Shown in pieces: positions 17,931 through 27,300 of a DNA stretch of 64,000 nucleotides. Origin of the DNA: Paludibacter propionicigenes WB4 (GTDB lineage: Bacteria > Bacteroidota > Bacteroidia > Bacteroidales > Paludibacteraceae); assembly GCF_000183135.1 (NCBI RefSeq), contig NC_014734.1, positions 2,914,001 to 2,978,000 on the forward strand, given 5' to 3'. The position numbers were made by a program, and so were the translations under genes. Position 1 is the stretch's first letter; every line of letters starts with the position of its first letter. The notes beneath the pieces are model-generated. The model saw only the letters and a list, made by a program, of their open reading frames with translations, did no database searches and was not told the DNA's origin.

Positions 17931-18337
17931 AAGCATTCAATTATTTGGCAAAGTTTTTTAAGGCGCAAGTGGCATCATTAACGGCCACATTAGTCGATTT
18001 TTCTATAACTTATATTTTGACATCCTTCGTTGGTTTTTCCTATATCCTATCCTCAGGAATAGGCGTTGTTTGTGGAGGTGTTGTCAATTTTACACTTGGG
18101 CGCTACTGGGTTTTTAGCGCCGAAAATGAGAAGAAAGCCGATCAGATACCAAGATATATGCTTGTGTGGCTATCCAGCATGCTTTTAAATATGGGTGGCA
18201 TTATTTTTTTTACAGAGATTGTAGGGCTTTATTATTTAATCTCCAAAATAGCAACTGCCGTGATAGTAGGTGTTTTTTTCAATTACTATCTACAAAAAAC
18301 TTTTGTTTTTAAAACTAAAACTAAAAGCAGTATTTAA
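17924..18337 (+). CDS. GtrA-family membrane protein
   Basis: This 137-residue protein has four predicted membrane helices and the GtrA/DPMS signatures: KFFKAQVASLTATLVDFSITYIL at the N-terminus, GGVVNFTLGRYWVF in the middle and FNYYLQKTFVFK at the end. GtrA proteins are thought to flip lipid-linked sugars across the inner membrane. The likely start is a GTG that overlaps the end of the phosphatase gene by 7 bp; no ATG fits. Because it is coupled to inositol-lipid genes, it may move a glycosylated inositol lipid or a sugar donor for it. That is inference: no glycosyltransferase gene is next to it. Confidence 0.88.
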   Translation: MVEAFNYLAKFFKAQVASLTATLVDFSITYILTSFVGFSYILSSGIGVVCGGVVNFTLGRYWVFSAENEKKADQIPRYMLVWLSSMLLNMGGIIFFTEIVGLYYLISKIATAVIVGVFFNYYLQKTFVFKTKTKSSI

Positions 18338-18385
18338 CCGTAAACGACAATTGAGCCGTTACTATATAGAACGATTTTTAAATTG

Positions 18386-20932
18386 ATGAAAACAAGAATA
18401 GCAATCTTAGCCATTTTTCTAAGTTTTATCCCATTTGTGGGTTTTTCTCAAGCAGATAAATCTACTGTTGCCATCAAAGGAATTGTGCTTGATGCACAAA
18501 CTAATGAACCTATACCATCAGCTTCTGTTGTTTTTGTTCATGATAATAAGCGGGTTTACAAAACTAATGCATCCGGAAAATTTACAATTCAGCGAGATGC
18601 GTCGATTTCTTCCAAAACACAAATCAAAGTTTCGTGCGTTGGTTATAAGGCCGTAACTGCTGTTTTAGATCTTGAAAAAGAGATGGAAGTTCTTCTTACC
18701 GCTCAAGCGCAAAATCTGAAAGAGGTTACAGTAAAAAAAGCAAGGTACCGCAATAAAAACAATCCTGCTGTAGAACTTATTGAAAATGTTATAGCTAACA
18801 AGAAGAAGAACAGAAAAGAAGCTGTAAATTATTATGAAAACGAGAAGTATGAAAAAATACAATTCGCTTTCAACGATATAACTCCCAAATTTAAACAAAA
18901 GCGGGTTTTTAAAAACCTCCAGTTTATGTTTGCAAGCACTGATTCGACGGAGGAAAATGGTAAAGAGATATTGCCGATTTACATGAAAGAAACCATATCG
19001 GACTATTATTATCGCAAATCGCCTAAAAACGAAAAGGAAATTATAAAATCAAATAAGTCAGTCAACTTTGAGGGATTGGACAATAAAGGGATTGAAGATA
19101 ATATCAAGTACATGTATCAAGATATTGAGATATATGATAATAATATTACCTTGCTTACCAACCAGTTTCTAAGCCCGATTGCAAATTCGGCTCCTACTTT
19201 TTACAGATATTATATTTCAGATACTATTCAGTCCGGAGCAGATAAATATGTCAAGCTGTTTTTCGGATCGAGAAATAAGGAAGATATGCTTTTTCAGGGA
19301 TTTCTGTATATAACCCTGGATGGCAGTTACGCTATTAAGGGTATAGAATTGTCTGTAAACAAAAATATAAATCTCAATTTTGTCAAGGATGTGAAAATTA
19401 CGCAGGAGTTTGACAAAACTGCTGATAAAGGCTGGTTGCTATCGTACGATGAAACAGCAATTAACTTTGGACTAACCAAAAAAGGGCAGAGTTTATTAGG
19501 AAAAAGGACTGTTTCATACAAAGGTTATCGGTTTGAACCATCCAAGAGTGATTCCATATTCAGAGGAAAGAGTGTAGTGGTGCTTGATAGTGCCAATATA
19601 AGAAGTGAAGAATACTGGAAGGCACACAGACACAAAGAACTTTCGAAATCTGAAACCGGAACTTACGCTATCATTGATAGTGTGCAGAGTACGCCTATTT
19701 TTAAAAGAACGGTTGATATCATCAATATCGTGCTGTTCGGATACAAAGATTTGGGAATCTTCGAAGTTGGACCTGTGAATACTTTTTACAGCTTCAATCC
19801 AATAGAAGGTACCCGTTTAAGATTTGGTGGTAGAACTACTCCTAAGTTTAGCAAGAGGTTTAACTTTGATACGTACCTGGCTTACGGCTTTAAAGATGAG
19901 AATCTAAAGTATTACCTGAGTGGGACAGTTTCGCTGACGCCTCATTCGGCCTATGAGTTTCCTGTAAAATCGCTGAGTATGAGTTATCAGAATGATACCA
20001 AGATACCCGGACAGGAAATGCAGTTTATTCAGGAGGATTTTGTTCTGCTCTCGATAAAAAGAGGGGTCAACGATAAACTGTTTTATAACAAAACATTTAA
20101 GGTGGAGCATCTGAATGAGTTCGAGAATCATTTCTCATACACACTCGGTTATCAGTACACAAAGGAGGCTCCCGGTGGAAATCTGTTTTATAATTACACC
20201 GATTATGCTCAGCATACTAACGATATTGACAACATAAATATATCTGAATTTTCGCTTAAGCTCCGTTACGCCCCCAATGAGAAGTTTTATCAGGGTAAGG
20301 CAATGAGGATACCGGTGAAGAGTAAGTATCCTGCTTTTGAAGTCCAGCTTAATTCAGGTCAAAAACTGTGGGGCAATGATTATAATTATTACAATCTTCG
20401 CTTTTCAGCCTCTAAAAGGTTTTATTTTTCAGTTCTGGGATATTCAGATGTTGTATTTGAGGCAGATAAAATATTTGGAAAAGTTCCTTATCCATTGTTG
20501 AATATAGCACGTGCTAATCAGACATATTCTTATCAGATTATGTCGTACAACTTGATGAATTTCCTCGAGTTTGTTAGCGACAGGTATGTGTCACTTAATA
20601 TAGATCACTGTTTCAATGGCTTTTTCCTGAATAAGATTCCGCTCATAAATAAGCTGGATTTAAGAGAAAGCGTTACTTGTAAAGTTCTTTGGGGAGATAT
20701 TTCCAAACAAAATGATCCGTCTCAAACCAGCGGTTTGTTCAAATTGCCTACAGAGGTTGATGGATCTCCGCTGACTTACTCTATGGCAAAAGCGCCATAC
20801 ATTGAGGGAAGTATTGGTATCGGTAATATATTTAAACTTTTCAGGGTAGATTTAGTGAAACGTTTCTCGTACCTAAATCATCCACACGTGGCAGATATCG
20901 GACTCAGAATGCGGTTTAAATTTGATTTCTAA
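18386..20932 (+). CDS. DUF5686 outer-membrane protein with carboxypeptidase-regulatory-like N-terminus
   Basis: This protein of about 848 residues starts with a signal peptide ending VGFSQ. Residues 27-115 form a CarboxypepD_reg-like beta-sandwich (AIKGIVLDAQTNEPIPSAS and VSCVGYKAV), as found before TonB-dependent receptors. A DUF5686 region fills the rest. Its second half has alternating aromatic beta-strands and ends with MRFKFDF, a typical outer-membrane barrel terminus. A TTG one codon upstream of the ATG is ignored. It lies between gtrA and the CDP-alcohol transferase, 48 bp and 21 bp away, so it seems to be part of the inositol-lipid transcript. Its function is unknown; a surface role is likely. 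Confidence 0.85.
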   Translation: MKTRIAILAIFLSFIPFVGFSQADKSTVAIKGIVLDAQTNEPIPSASVVFVHDNKRVYKTNASGKFTIQRDASISSKTQIKVSCVGYKAVTAVLDLEKEMEVLLTAQAQNLKEVTVKKARYRNKNNPAVELIENVIANKKKNRKEAVNYYENEKYEKIQFAFNDITPKFKQKRVFKNLQFMFASTDSTEENGKEILPIYMKETISDYYYRKSPKNEKEIIKSNKSVNFEGLDNKGIEDNIKYMYQDIEIYDNNITLLTNQFLSPIANSAPTFYRYYISDTIQSGADKYVKLFFGSRNKEDMLFQGFLYITLDGSYAIKGIELSVNKNINLNFVKDVKITQEFDKTADKGWLLSYDETAINFGLTKKGQSLLGKRTVSYKGYRFEPSKSDSIFRGKSVVVLDSANIRSEEYWKAHRHKELSKSETGTYAIIDSVQSTPIFKRTVDIINIVLFGYKDLGIFEVGPVNTFYSFNPIEGTRLRFGGRTTPKFSKRFNFDTYLAYGFKDENLKYYLSGTVSLTPHSAYEFPVKSLSMSYQNDTKIPGQEMQFIQEDFVLLSIKRGVNDKLFYNKTFKVEHLNEFENHFSYTLGYQYTKEAPGGNLFYNYTDYAQHTNDIDNINISEFSLKLRYAPNEKFYQGKAMRIPVKSKYPAFEVQLNSGQKLWGNDYNYYNLRFSASKRFYFSVLGYSDVVFEADKIFGKVPYPLLNIARANQTYSYQIMSYNLMNFLEFVSDRYVSLNIDHCFNGFFLNKIPLINKLDLRESVTCKVLWGDISKQNDPSQTSGLFKLPTEVDGSPLTYSMAKAPYIEGSIGIGNIFKLFRVDLVKRFSYLNHPHVADIGLRMRFKFDF

Positions 20933-20953
20933 ACAAATAGTAATATAGAGAAA

Positions 20954-21664
20954 ATGAAAGCAAAAGATTCAGCTCAGCAATTGATTTATAAGATTATAAA
21001 TCCGTTTATTAAGATGTTGATAAAAATGAAAGTAACACCAAATGTGATTACAACGGTGGGCTTAATAATTAATATTATCGCCGTGGTTGTTTTTATTATT
21101 GGAGGAGAAAAAGGAGCTACAGGAGATTTATCTTATATCGGCTGGGGATGCGGACTTATACTTTTTGCAGGTTTGTTTGATATGATTGATGGACGCTTGG
21201 CGCGTGTAGGAAATATGTCTTCACGATTCGGAGCACTTTATGATTCCGTACTTGACCGATACAGTGAGCTGTTTATGTTTTTCGGAATTTGCTATTATTT
21301 GGTTGCTCACCATTATTTCTTAAGTTCAATTTTTGCATTTGTGGCTCTGATAGGTTCTATGATGGTAAGTTATGTCAGAGCCAGAGCCGAAGGACTGAAT
21401 ATAGAATGTAAAGGCGGTTTGATGCAACGTCCGGAGAGAGTTGTAACTATTGGATTATCGGGAGTTATTTGCGGCATAGTATCGGCTATAACCGGCGGAA
21501 ATCATAAGCTGTATGTAAATGATATGTCGTACGATGTTATTGAAACAATATCGATATTTACAATACCCATCCTTATAGTGGCTGTTATGTCTAATCTTAC
21601 TGCGATCAAACGATTGAATTACTGTAGATTACATATGAACGGAGAGGATAATGCTTCAAAATAA
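20954..21664 (+). CDS. CDP-alcohol phosphatidyltransferase, probable phosphatidylinositol-phosphate synthase
   Basis: This 236-residue inner-membrane enzyme carries the complete CDP-alcohol phosphatidyltransferase motif near residues 77-103: DMIDGRLAR, eight residues, GALYDSVLD. All the catalytic aspartates are present. Several hydrophobic helices surround the motif. Members join CDP-diacylglycerol to an alcohol. In this cluster the acceptor is probably inositol phosphate, giving phosphatidylinositol phosphate, as shown for the Bacteroides homologue BT_1523. Phosphatidylglycerol-phosphate or archaetidyl-type acceptors are alternatives. It starts 21 bp after the DUF5686 gene. Confidence 0.9.
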   Translation: MKAKDSAQQLIYKIINPFIKMLIKMKVTPNVITTVGLIINIIAVVVFIIGGEKGATGDLSYIGWGCGLILFAGLFDMIDGRLARVGNMSSRFGALYDSVLDRYSELFMFFGICYYLVAHHYFLSSIFAFVALIGSMMVSYVRARAEGLNIECKGGLMQRPERVVTIGLSGVICGIVSAITGGNHKLYVNDMSYDVIETISIFTIPILIVAVMSNLTAIKRLNYCRLHMNGEDNASK

Positions 21665-21693
21665 TATTTTACAATAAGACTAATACAATAGTG

Positions 21694-22272
21694 ATGTTTC
21701 TCAGGTTATCTTCTGCCGCAATAAAATCCATATTCCTTTCCAGATACTTTGCTTTTTTAAGCATTTTATTAGTTTCCAATCTGTGTTTTGGGAATAATCA
21801 TGAATCGTATCCGGTTCCGCAGAAAACAAACAAATTGTTATTTTATCTTCAGCGGTCACATAATAAAAACACAATCGTTTACGAGCTCAATACTCTGGCT
21901 GATGGAACTATAGATGTGAAAAATCCGATAAAAGTATCGTGGATTCGTTTCGAAGAAGGAGGAAAAAGAGCAGAACTATCTTTTATTCAGCGCAGGGCAT
22001 TTGGTGTAAAATGCCGTTTGGCTGATAAGTCTGACAATTCGTTTATTGTTCAGTTTAATAATTTTAATAAACGTGACATTAGGCTGGTGAAGACTGCAAC
22101 GGGCACTTACTGCGCTTTGATGAAAATCGATAATGAAACAGCAGAACTCGAAGATGTGTATATCAAAGCCGAAAATAATGCTATCGGATTACCCATATCA
22201 TTTAAATATATGGATGTTTATGGCATTTCTCAAAAAGACAGAAAACCTGTTTATGAAAGAATAACTCTATAA
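21694..22272 (+). CDS. DUF4833 protein of the inositol-lipid cluster
   Basis: This exported protein of about 192 residues has an N-terminal hydrophobic segment (FAFLSILLVSNLCFG) that looks like a signal peptide. The body matches DUF4833, with KLLFYLQRSHNKNTIVYELN near residue 45 and IKVSWIRFEEGGKRAELSFIQ after it, a small beta-rich fold. A homologue (BT_1524) sits in the Bacteroides thetaiotaomicron inositol-lipid cluster, where no enzymatic step has been assigned. It lies 2 bp before the PAP2 gene. GTG at 21691 is an alternative start. No function can be read from motifs; envelope location and lipid context are the clues. Confidence 0.85.
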   Translation: MFLRLSSAAIKSIFLSRYFAFLSILLVSNLCFGNNHESYPVPQKTNKLLFYLQRSHNKNTIVYELNTLADGTIDVKNPIKVSWIRFEEGGKRAELSFIQRRAFGVKCRLADKSDNSFIVQFNNFNKRDIRLVKTATGTYCALMKIDNETAELEDVYIKAENNAIGLPISFKYMDVYGISQKDRKPVYERITL

Positions 22273-22274
22273 GC

Positions 22275-23204
22275 ATGACCACATTTAATTTTGAAGAGGC
22301 AAAAAGAACTAAGATAACAGCTTTATTCGTTTCGCTCCTTTACATACTGATAATTTCTTCTTTGATAGGATTGAAGACCGAGAACTGGATAATTGTGCTT
22401 GCATTCAATGCCTGTATCTGGCTATCACAGAGTAGTCGTAAATTTATATTGGCATTCAGCATTTTTATCTTTTTTGCTATTATCTATGATTTAATGAAAG
22501 TTTACCCAAATTATAGGGTAAATCCGGTAGATATTGGCGGCATTTATAATTTTGAAAAGTCATTGTTCGGGTTCAATTATCATGGAGCCATAGTGACACC
22601 AAACGAATTTTTCGCACTACATCACACCACTTTTTTCGATCTTCTGGGAGGTTTCTTCTATCTGAATTGGATTCCTTTACCCGTTGCTTTTGCTTTTTGG
22701 TTGTATTTTAAAAACAAGAAGCAGTTTTTGCATTTTTCACTTACCTTTCTTTTTGTGAATCTGATCGGATTCTGTATTTATTATCTTCATCCTGCTGCAC
22801 CTCCGTGGTATGTGGCAAAGTATGGCTTTGATTTTATTCAGCACACACCGGGCGATACAGCCGGATTAGGGCGGTTTGACAAATTGTTACATGCTAATAT
22901 CTTTGGCTCGTTGTATTCACGAAATTCGAATGTCTTTGCTGCAATGCCATCCCTTCATTGCGCTTATCCGCTTATTGCTTTTTTCTATGCGTTCAAAAGC
23001 AATGTAAAGAGCATGAAATGGTATTTTGGAATTGTCATGGTGGGTATTTGGATCACGGCGATTTATTCCGGTCATCATTACGTTGTTGATGCCATAATGG
23101 GGATAAGTTGTGCCGGAGCCGGAATTCTAATTTTTCAATTTGTATTGTTGAGAATTCGGGCAGTAAAAACTTTCCTCTCCGCATACGAGCAATTAATTAC
23201 CTGA
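22275..23204 (+). CDS. PAP2-family enzyme, probable inositol phosphorylceramide synthase
   Basis: This 309-residue membrane protein has about six helices. The PAP2 catalytic motifs are MPSLHCAYP near residue 227 and YSGHHYVVDAIMG near residue 263, giving the two active-site histidines and the aspartate. A third segment, YLHPAAPPWYVAKYG, resembles the conserved region of fungal Aur1 sphingolipid synthases. In Bacteroides thetaiotaomicron the homologue BT_1522 transfers the inositol headgroup to ceramide. Here it closes the cluster, so the same role is likely. A general lipid phosphatase is the alternative. Confidence 0.87.
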   Translation: MTTFNFEEAKRTKITALFVSLLYILIISSLIGLKTENWIIVLAFNACIWLSQSSRKFILAFSIFIFFAIIYDLMKVYPNYRVNPVDIGGIYNFEKSLFGFNYHGAIVTPNEFFALHHTTFFDLLGGFFYLNWIPLPVAFAFWLYFKNKKQFLHFSLTFLFVNLIGFCIYYLHPAAPPWYVAKYGFDFIQHTPGDTAGLGRFDKLLHANIFGSLYSRNSNVFAAMPSLHCAYPLIAFFYAFKSNVKSMKWYFGIVMVGIWITAIYSGHHYVVDAIMGISCAGAGILIFQFVLLRIRAVKTFLSAYEQLIT

Positions 23205-23246
23205 AAATGCGAAATTTACAGATAAATTTGTGATTCCAAAGGAAAG

Positions 23247-23292
23247 TATACTAAGATGTTGATTTATTATTCCTTATTCCTTAGTATATTTG
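23247..23292 (+). promoter_or_regulatory. HD-gene promoter with a 9-bp inverted repeat
   Basis: TATATTTG at 23285-23292 is a perfect -7 element. TATACTAAG at 23247-23255 and its exact complement CTTAGTATA at 23280-23288 flank a 24-nt spacer, and the second arm overlaps the -7 box. It may be an operator. It lies about 130 bp before the HD gene. Confidence 0.5.
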
Positions 23293-23419
23293 CAATTTAG
23301 CGCGTTGTTTTCCTTTTTTTCGAAAACAACAATCTTCTTAATTCATGAATTAAAATTTGTCGTAACTTTTTGTTAATTTAGGCAGGTAGATTTCGAAAAA
23401 ATTTCAGGAAAGAATAAGC

Positions 23420-24649
23420 ATGAAAGAACCAAATAAACGGAAAATTATAAACGATCCGGTATTCGGGTTTATCAACATTCCGAATAACTTTCTGTATGAT
23501 ATTATCCAACATCCCTACTTCCAACGTTTGAGTAGAATCAAACAGTTGGGATTGTCGTCGTTCGTTTATCCGGGAGCACAACATACTCGTTTGCAACATT
23601 CGTTGGGTGCCATGCATCTTATGAGTGAGGCAATTGCACAGTTAAGGCTGGAAGGACATGAAATTTCGTTAGAAGAATCAGAAGCGGTGCAGGCTTGTAT
23701 GTTGCTGCATGATATAGGACATGGACCTTTTTCGCATACTTTAGAGCACAGTTTGGTGTCGGGTGTCAATCACGAGGAAATTTCGTTGTGGATGATGCAG
23801 AAGATTAATCGGGAGATTGATGGAAAACTGGATATGGCTTTGCAGATATTTACGAATAATTATCCCCGTAAGTTTTTACATCAGCTTGTTTCGAGTCAGC
23901 TTGATATGGATAGACTTGATTATCTGAGTAGGGATAGTTTCTATTCGGGTGTGAGCGAAGGAATAATAGGAGCAGCCAGAATTATTAAGATGTTAAATAT
24001 ACATAATGATCAATTGGTTGTTGAAGCTAAAGGGATTTATTCTATCGAGAAGTTTTTAGTGGCAAGACGACTGATGTACTGGCAGGTTTATTTGCATAAA
24101 ACTTCCGTGGCAGCCGAAAAGATGTTGATGAATATACTGAGGAGAGCCAAGGAACTGGCAGGCAGGAATGTTGATCTTTTTGCATCACCGGCATTGCATT
24201 ATTTTCTTTACAATGAAGTTTCGAAAAAGCATTTTACAGACTCTGAGGTTGCTCTTCGACATTTTGCTATGCTTGATGATTCCGATGTAATTTGTGCTAT
24301 CAAAGTATGGTCTGAGCATTCGGATATTGTTCTGTCGTTTCTTTGTAAGTCATTTATCGACAGGAGATTGTTTAAAGTGGAGACCGGAACTAAACCTGTA
24401 GCTGACGAAAGACGCGAAGTGCTGTTGAGACAATACATGACTCACTTCAACGTTAGTGCAGAAGACGCAACCTATTTTATGGGTGAAGAAATCGTGAGTA
24501 CTGATACCTATAGTCCGAAAGATGACAACATCAACATCCTATATAAAGATGGAACTGTTAAAGATATAGCAGATGCATCGGATATGCTGAATATATCCGT
24601 GCTTACTAAGAAAGTTGAGAAGTTTTATTATTGCTACCTGAAACTGTAA
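23420..24649 (+). CDS. HD-superfamily phosphohydrolase, dNTPase-like
   Basis: This 409-residue cytosolic protein carries an HD metal-binding domain. The first histidine is in HTRLQHSLGAMHLM (residues 55-68), the HD pair in LLHDIGHGPFSHTLEH (about residues 94-109), and the last aspartate in SSQLDMDRLDYLSRD. These resemble SAMHD1/dGTPase-type triphosphohydrolases, so hydrolysis of dNTPs or other nucleotides is likely. Substrate specificity cannot be read from the sequence. The gene precedes lpxD in several Bacteroidales. Here a separate promoter upstream of lpxD makes tight linkage doubtful. Confidence 0.87.
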   Translation: MKEPNKRKIINDPVFGFINIPNNFLYDIIQHPYFQRLSRIKQLGLSSFVYPGAQHTRLQHSLGAMHLMSEAIAQLRLEGHEISLEESEAVQACMLLHDIGHGPFSHTLEHSLVSGVNHEEISLWMMQKINREIDGKLDMALQIFTNNYPRKFLHQLVSSQLDMDRLDYLSRDSFYSGVSEGIIGAARIIKMLNIHNDQLVVEAKGIYSIEKFLVARRLMYWQVYLHKTSVAAEKMLMNILRRAKELAGRNVDLFASPALHYFLYNEVSKKHFTDSEVALRHFAMLDDSDVICAIKVWSEHSDIVLSFLCKSFIDRRLFKVETGTKPVADERREVLLRQYMTHFNVSAEDATYFMGEEIVSTDTYSPKDDNINILYKDGTVKDIADASDMLNISVLTKKVEKFYYCYLKL

Positions 24650-24730
24650 AACAGTCGGATTGAACTTGCTTATAAATCGGCTTTTGCAATCGATGCATGT
24701 GTTTTCTTTTCTAAATAGCGTGGCCGTCAT

Positions 24731-24762
24731 TATGGATTATTGGAAATAGTTTATTACTTTTG
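24731..24762 (+). promoter_or_regulatory. lpxD operon promoter
   Basis: TACTTTTG at 24755-24762 is a perfect -7 element, 19 bp before the lpxD start. TATG at 24731-24734 is a one-mismatch -33 element with a 20-nt spacer. Confidence 0.6.
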
Positions 24763-24780
24763 CACCCAAAAAAATTTTAT

Positions 24781-25827
24781 ATGGAGTTTACAGCTCAACA
24801 AATTGCAGACTTTTTACACGGTCAAATTCAAGGAGATCCTTCAGTAAAGGTAAGCAATTTTTCAAAAATTGAAGAAGGGAAACTCGGAACACTGACTTTT
24901 TTGTCGAATCCGAAATATAATCAGTATATCTACGATTGTCAGGCAAGTATTGTGCTGGTTAATAAAGATTTTACTCCAGAAAAAGAAATTAGTTCTACCC
25001 TGATAAGGGTAGATGATGCATATCAGTCATTAGCCACGTTGTTAACGTTGGTTGATCAGGCAAAACCAAGAAAAACAGGCGTTTCGCCATTGGCATTTAT
25101 TTCAGATAGTGCCGTAATAGGTGAAAATGCTTATATTGCTCCATTTGCTTATATTGGAGAAAATGTAGTTATTGCTCCCAATGCAACTATTCACGCTCAT
25201 TGCAGCGTCGAAGATGGTGTGAAGTTAGGAGCGAATGTTACGTTGTTCTCTGGTGTGAAGATATATAACAGTTGCGTTATCGGAGATAATTGTACACTGC
25301 ATTCCGGTTGCGTGATTGGGTCCGACGGTTTTGGCTTTGCTCCGGTAGAAGATGGTTCGTATAGCAAAATTCCTCAGATGGGTAATGTTGTACTCGAAGA
25401 TGATGTAGAGATAGGGGCAAACTCGGTGGTAGACAGAGCTACAATGGGTAGTACCATCATTCGCAAAGGAGTGAAAATAGATAATTTAGTGCAGATAGCA
25501 CATAATGTAGAGGTTGGAGTTAATACTGTTATAGCTGCACAAACAGGGATTTCAGGTTCTACAAAATTAGGAAAACGATGTATTCTGGCTGGTCAGGTAG
25601 GCATAGCCGGGCATTTACATATAGCCGATGGCACTATTTTTGGTGCTCAGACCGGCGTGCCGAGTTCAGTGAAAAAACCAAATCAAACGTTACAGGGATA
25701 TCCTGCTTTACCGATTATGACTTTTCAAAGGGCTTCAGTAGTTTATAAAAATTTACCTGAAATTCAAAAGCAGATTTTGGAATTGCAAAAGCAAATTCAG
25801 GAGTTAGAAAACAAAATAAAAAAGTAG
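24781..25827 (+). CDS. lpxD: UDP-3-O-acylglucosamine N-acyltransferase
   Basis: This enzyme of about 348 residues adds the second acyl chain to the lipid A precursor. It begins with the LpxD uridine-binding domain ([20 protein letters not shown]). From about residue 100 a left-handed beta-helix of hexapeptide repeats follows (for example [20 protein letters not shown]), with the active-site region [14 protein letters not shown] and a C-terminal helix ending LENKIKK. An in-frame TTG seven codons upstream lies inside the promoter and is rejected. lpxC-fabZ starts 17 bp downstream, so the genes are co-transcribed. The family is certain. Confidence 0.96.
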   Translation: MEFTAQQIADFLHGQIQGDPSVKVSNFSKIEEGKLGTLTFLSNPKYNQYIYDCQASIVLVNKDFTPEKEISSTLIRVDDAYQSLATLLTLVDQAKPRKTGVSPLAFISDSAVIGENAYIAPFAYIGENVVIAPNATIHAHCSVEDGVKLGANVTLFSGVKIYNSCVIGDNCTLHSGCVIGSDGFGFAPVEDGSYSKIPQMGNVVLEDDVEIGANSVVDRATMGSTIIRKGVKIDNLVQIAHNVEVGVNTVIAAQTGISGSTKLGKRCILAGQVGIAGHLHIADGTIFGAQTGVPSSVKKPNQTLQGYPALPIMTFQRASVVYKNLPEIQKQILELQKQIQELENKIKK

Positions 25828-25844
25828 TATCTCTAAAATAACGT

Positions 25845-27227
25845 ATGTCGAAACAAAAAACGATTAAAGAAGCCTTTACACTAGCCGGAAAAGGTTTACA
25901 CTCCGGTTTGGAAATAGTCTTAACGTTCAATCCAGCCCCCGAAAATCACGGAATTAAAATTAAAAGAGTAGATTTGCCAGAGCAACCCGAGATGGATGCA
26001 GTAGCCGAGTATGTAACTGAAACTACGCGAGGTACAGTTTTGAAAAAAGGGGAAATGCAGGTTAGTACTGTAGAACACGCTTTATCAGCACTTTATGCAT
26101 TCGGAATCGACAATTGTTTATTGGAAGTAAATGCACCGGAATTCCCTATTTTGGATGGAAGTGCAAAATATTTTGTTGAACAAATTCAACAAATAGGAAT
26201 TGTAGAACAACAAGCAGAAAAGGACTATTTCATAGTTCGGAAAAAAATAGAATATACCATACCTGAAACCGGAGCAAAAATCATTTTACTTCCCGATGAT
26301 ACTTTCAGTGTGGATGTGCATATTGCATTTGATTCAGCTGTGCTGAATAACCAATTTGCAAGCCTTTCATCGTTGGATGACTTTGCAACCGAAATAGGCA
26401 GTGCACGCACTTTCGTTTTTGTACGCGAGATAGAGCAACTGGTGAAGCTCAACCTTATCAAAGGTGGTGATCTGAAAAATGCTATTGTTATTTATGACAA
26501 GCAGGTATCTCAGGCAGACTTTGATAACCTGGCTGATTTGATGAATCAACCTCACCAGGATGCCGGTAAACTGGGTTATCTGAATGGGGGAGTGAAATTT
26601 CCAAACGAACCGGCACGTCACAAACTGTTGGATGTGATTGGTGATTTATCTCTGATTGGTAAGCCTATTCGTGGAAAAGTAATTGCAACTTATCCCGGAC
26701 ACAAAATAAATACGGAATTAGCCAAGCTGATTCGTAAAGAGCTTAAAAAGCAAGAAATTCAGGCGCCTGTTTACGATGACACGATTGCACCTGTTTTGGA
26801 CGTAAACGCTATTCGCAAACTTTTGCCACATCGCTGGCCATTTCTGCTGGTTGATAAAATCATAGAAATGCGCGAAAAAGTTATTGTAGGCGTAAAGAAC
26901 GTTACTGTAAACGAGACTTTCTTTATGGGGCATTTCCCTGAAGAACCGGTTATGCCGGGTGTTTTATTAGTTGAAGCCATGGCGCAGACCGGTGGTTTGT
27001 TGGTGCTAAACTCGGTTGAAAATCCGGAAACATACTCAACCTATTTTTTGAAAATAGACAATGTGAAATTTCGCCAGAAAGTGGTTCCGGGCGATACGGT
27101 GATTTTCCATCTGGAGATGCCTGATGAAATGCGCAGAGGCTGTGCGTTAATGAAAGGTCATGCTTTTGTTGGTGGAAAAATAGTTGCTGAAGCAGAATTT
27201 ATGGCGCAAATAGTAAAGAACAAGTAA
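25845..27227 (+). CDS. lpxC-fabZ: Bifunctional LpxC deacetylase / FabZ dehydratase
   Basis: This 460-residue fusion joins two enzymes of related pathways. Residues 1-305 are LpxC, the zinc deacetylase that commits UDP-acyl-GlcNAc to lipid A. Its ligands lie in STVEHALSALYAFG and in the HKLLDVIGDLSLIG region. Residues 315-460 are FabZ, the 3-hydroxyacyl-ACP dehydratase of fatty-acid synthesis, with the catalytic His and Glu in MGHFPEEPVMPGVLLVEAMAQ. The fusion is characteristic of Bacteroidetes and may balance lipid A against fatty-acid supply. It lies between lpxD and lpxA in one operon. Confidence 0.97.
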   Translation: MSKQKTIKEAFTLAGKGLHSGLEIVLTFNPAPENHGIKIKRVDLPEQPEMDAVAEYVTETTRGTVLKKGEMQVSTVEHALSALYAFGIDNCLLEVNAPEFPILDGSAKYFVEQIQQIGIVEQQAEKDYFIVRKKIEYTIPETGAKIILLPDDTFSVDVHIAFDSAVLNNQFASLSSLDDFATEIGSARTFVFVREIEQLVKLNLIKGGDLKNAIVIYDKQVSQADFDNLADLMNQPHQDAGKLGYLNGGVKFPNEPARHKLLDVIGDLSLIGKPIRGKVIATYPGHKINTELAKLIRKELKKQEIQAPVYDDTIAPVLDVNAIRKLLPHRWPFLLVDKIIEMREKVIVGVKNVTVNETFFMGHFPEEPVMPGVLLVEAMAQTGGLLVLNSVENPETYSTYFLKIDNVKFRQKVVPGDTVIFHLEMPDEMRRGCALMKGHAFVGGKIVAEAEFMAQIVKNK

Positions 27228-27300
27228 AAGACGCTATACAACATAAACTTGATTTGTAAGATCAAGATATTCAAAGTAATAAAACTGAAAAATAAATAGA

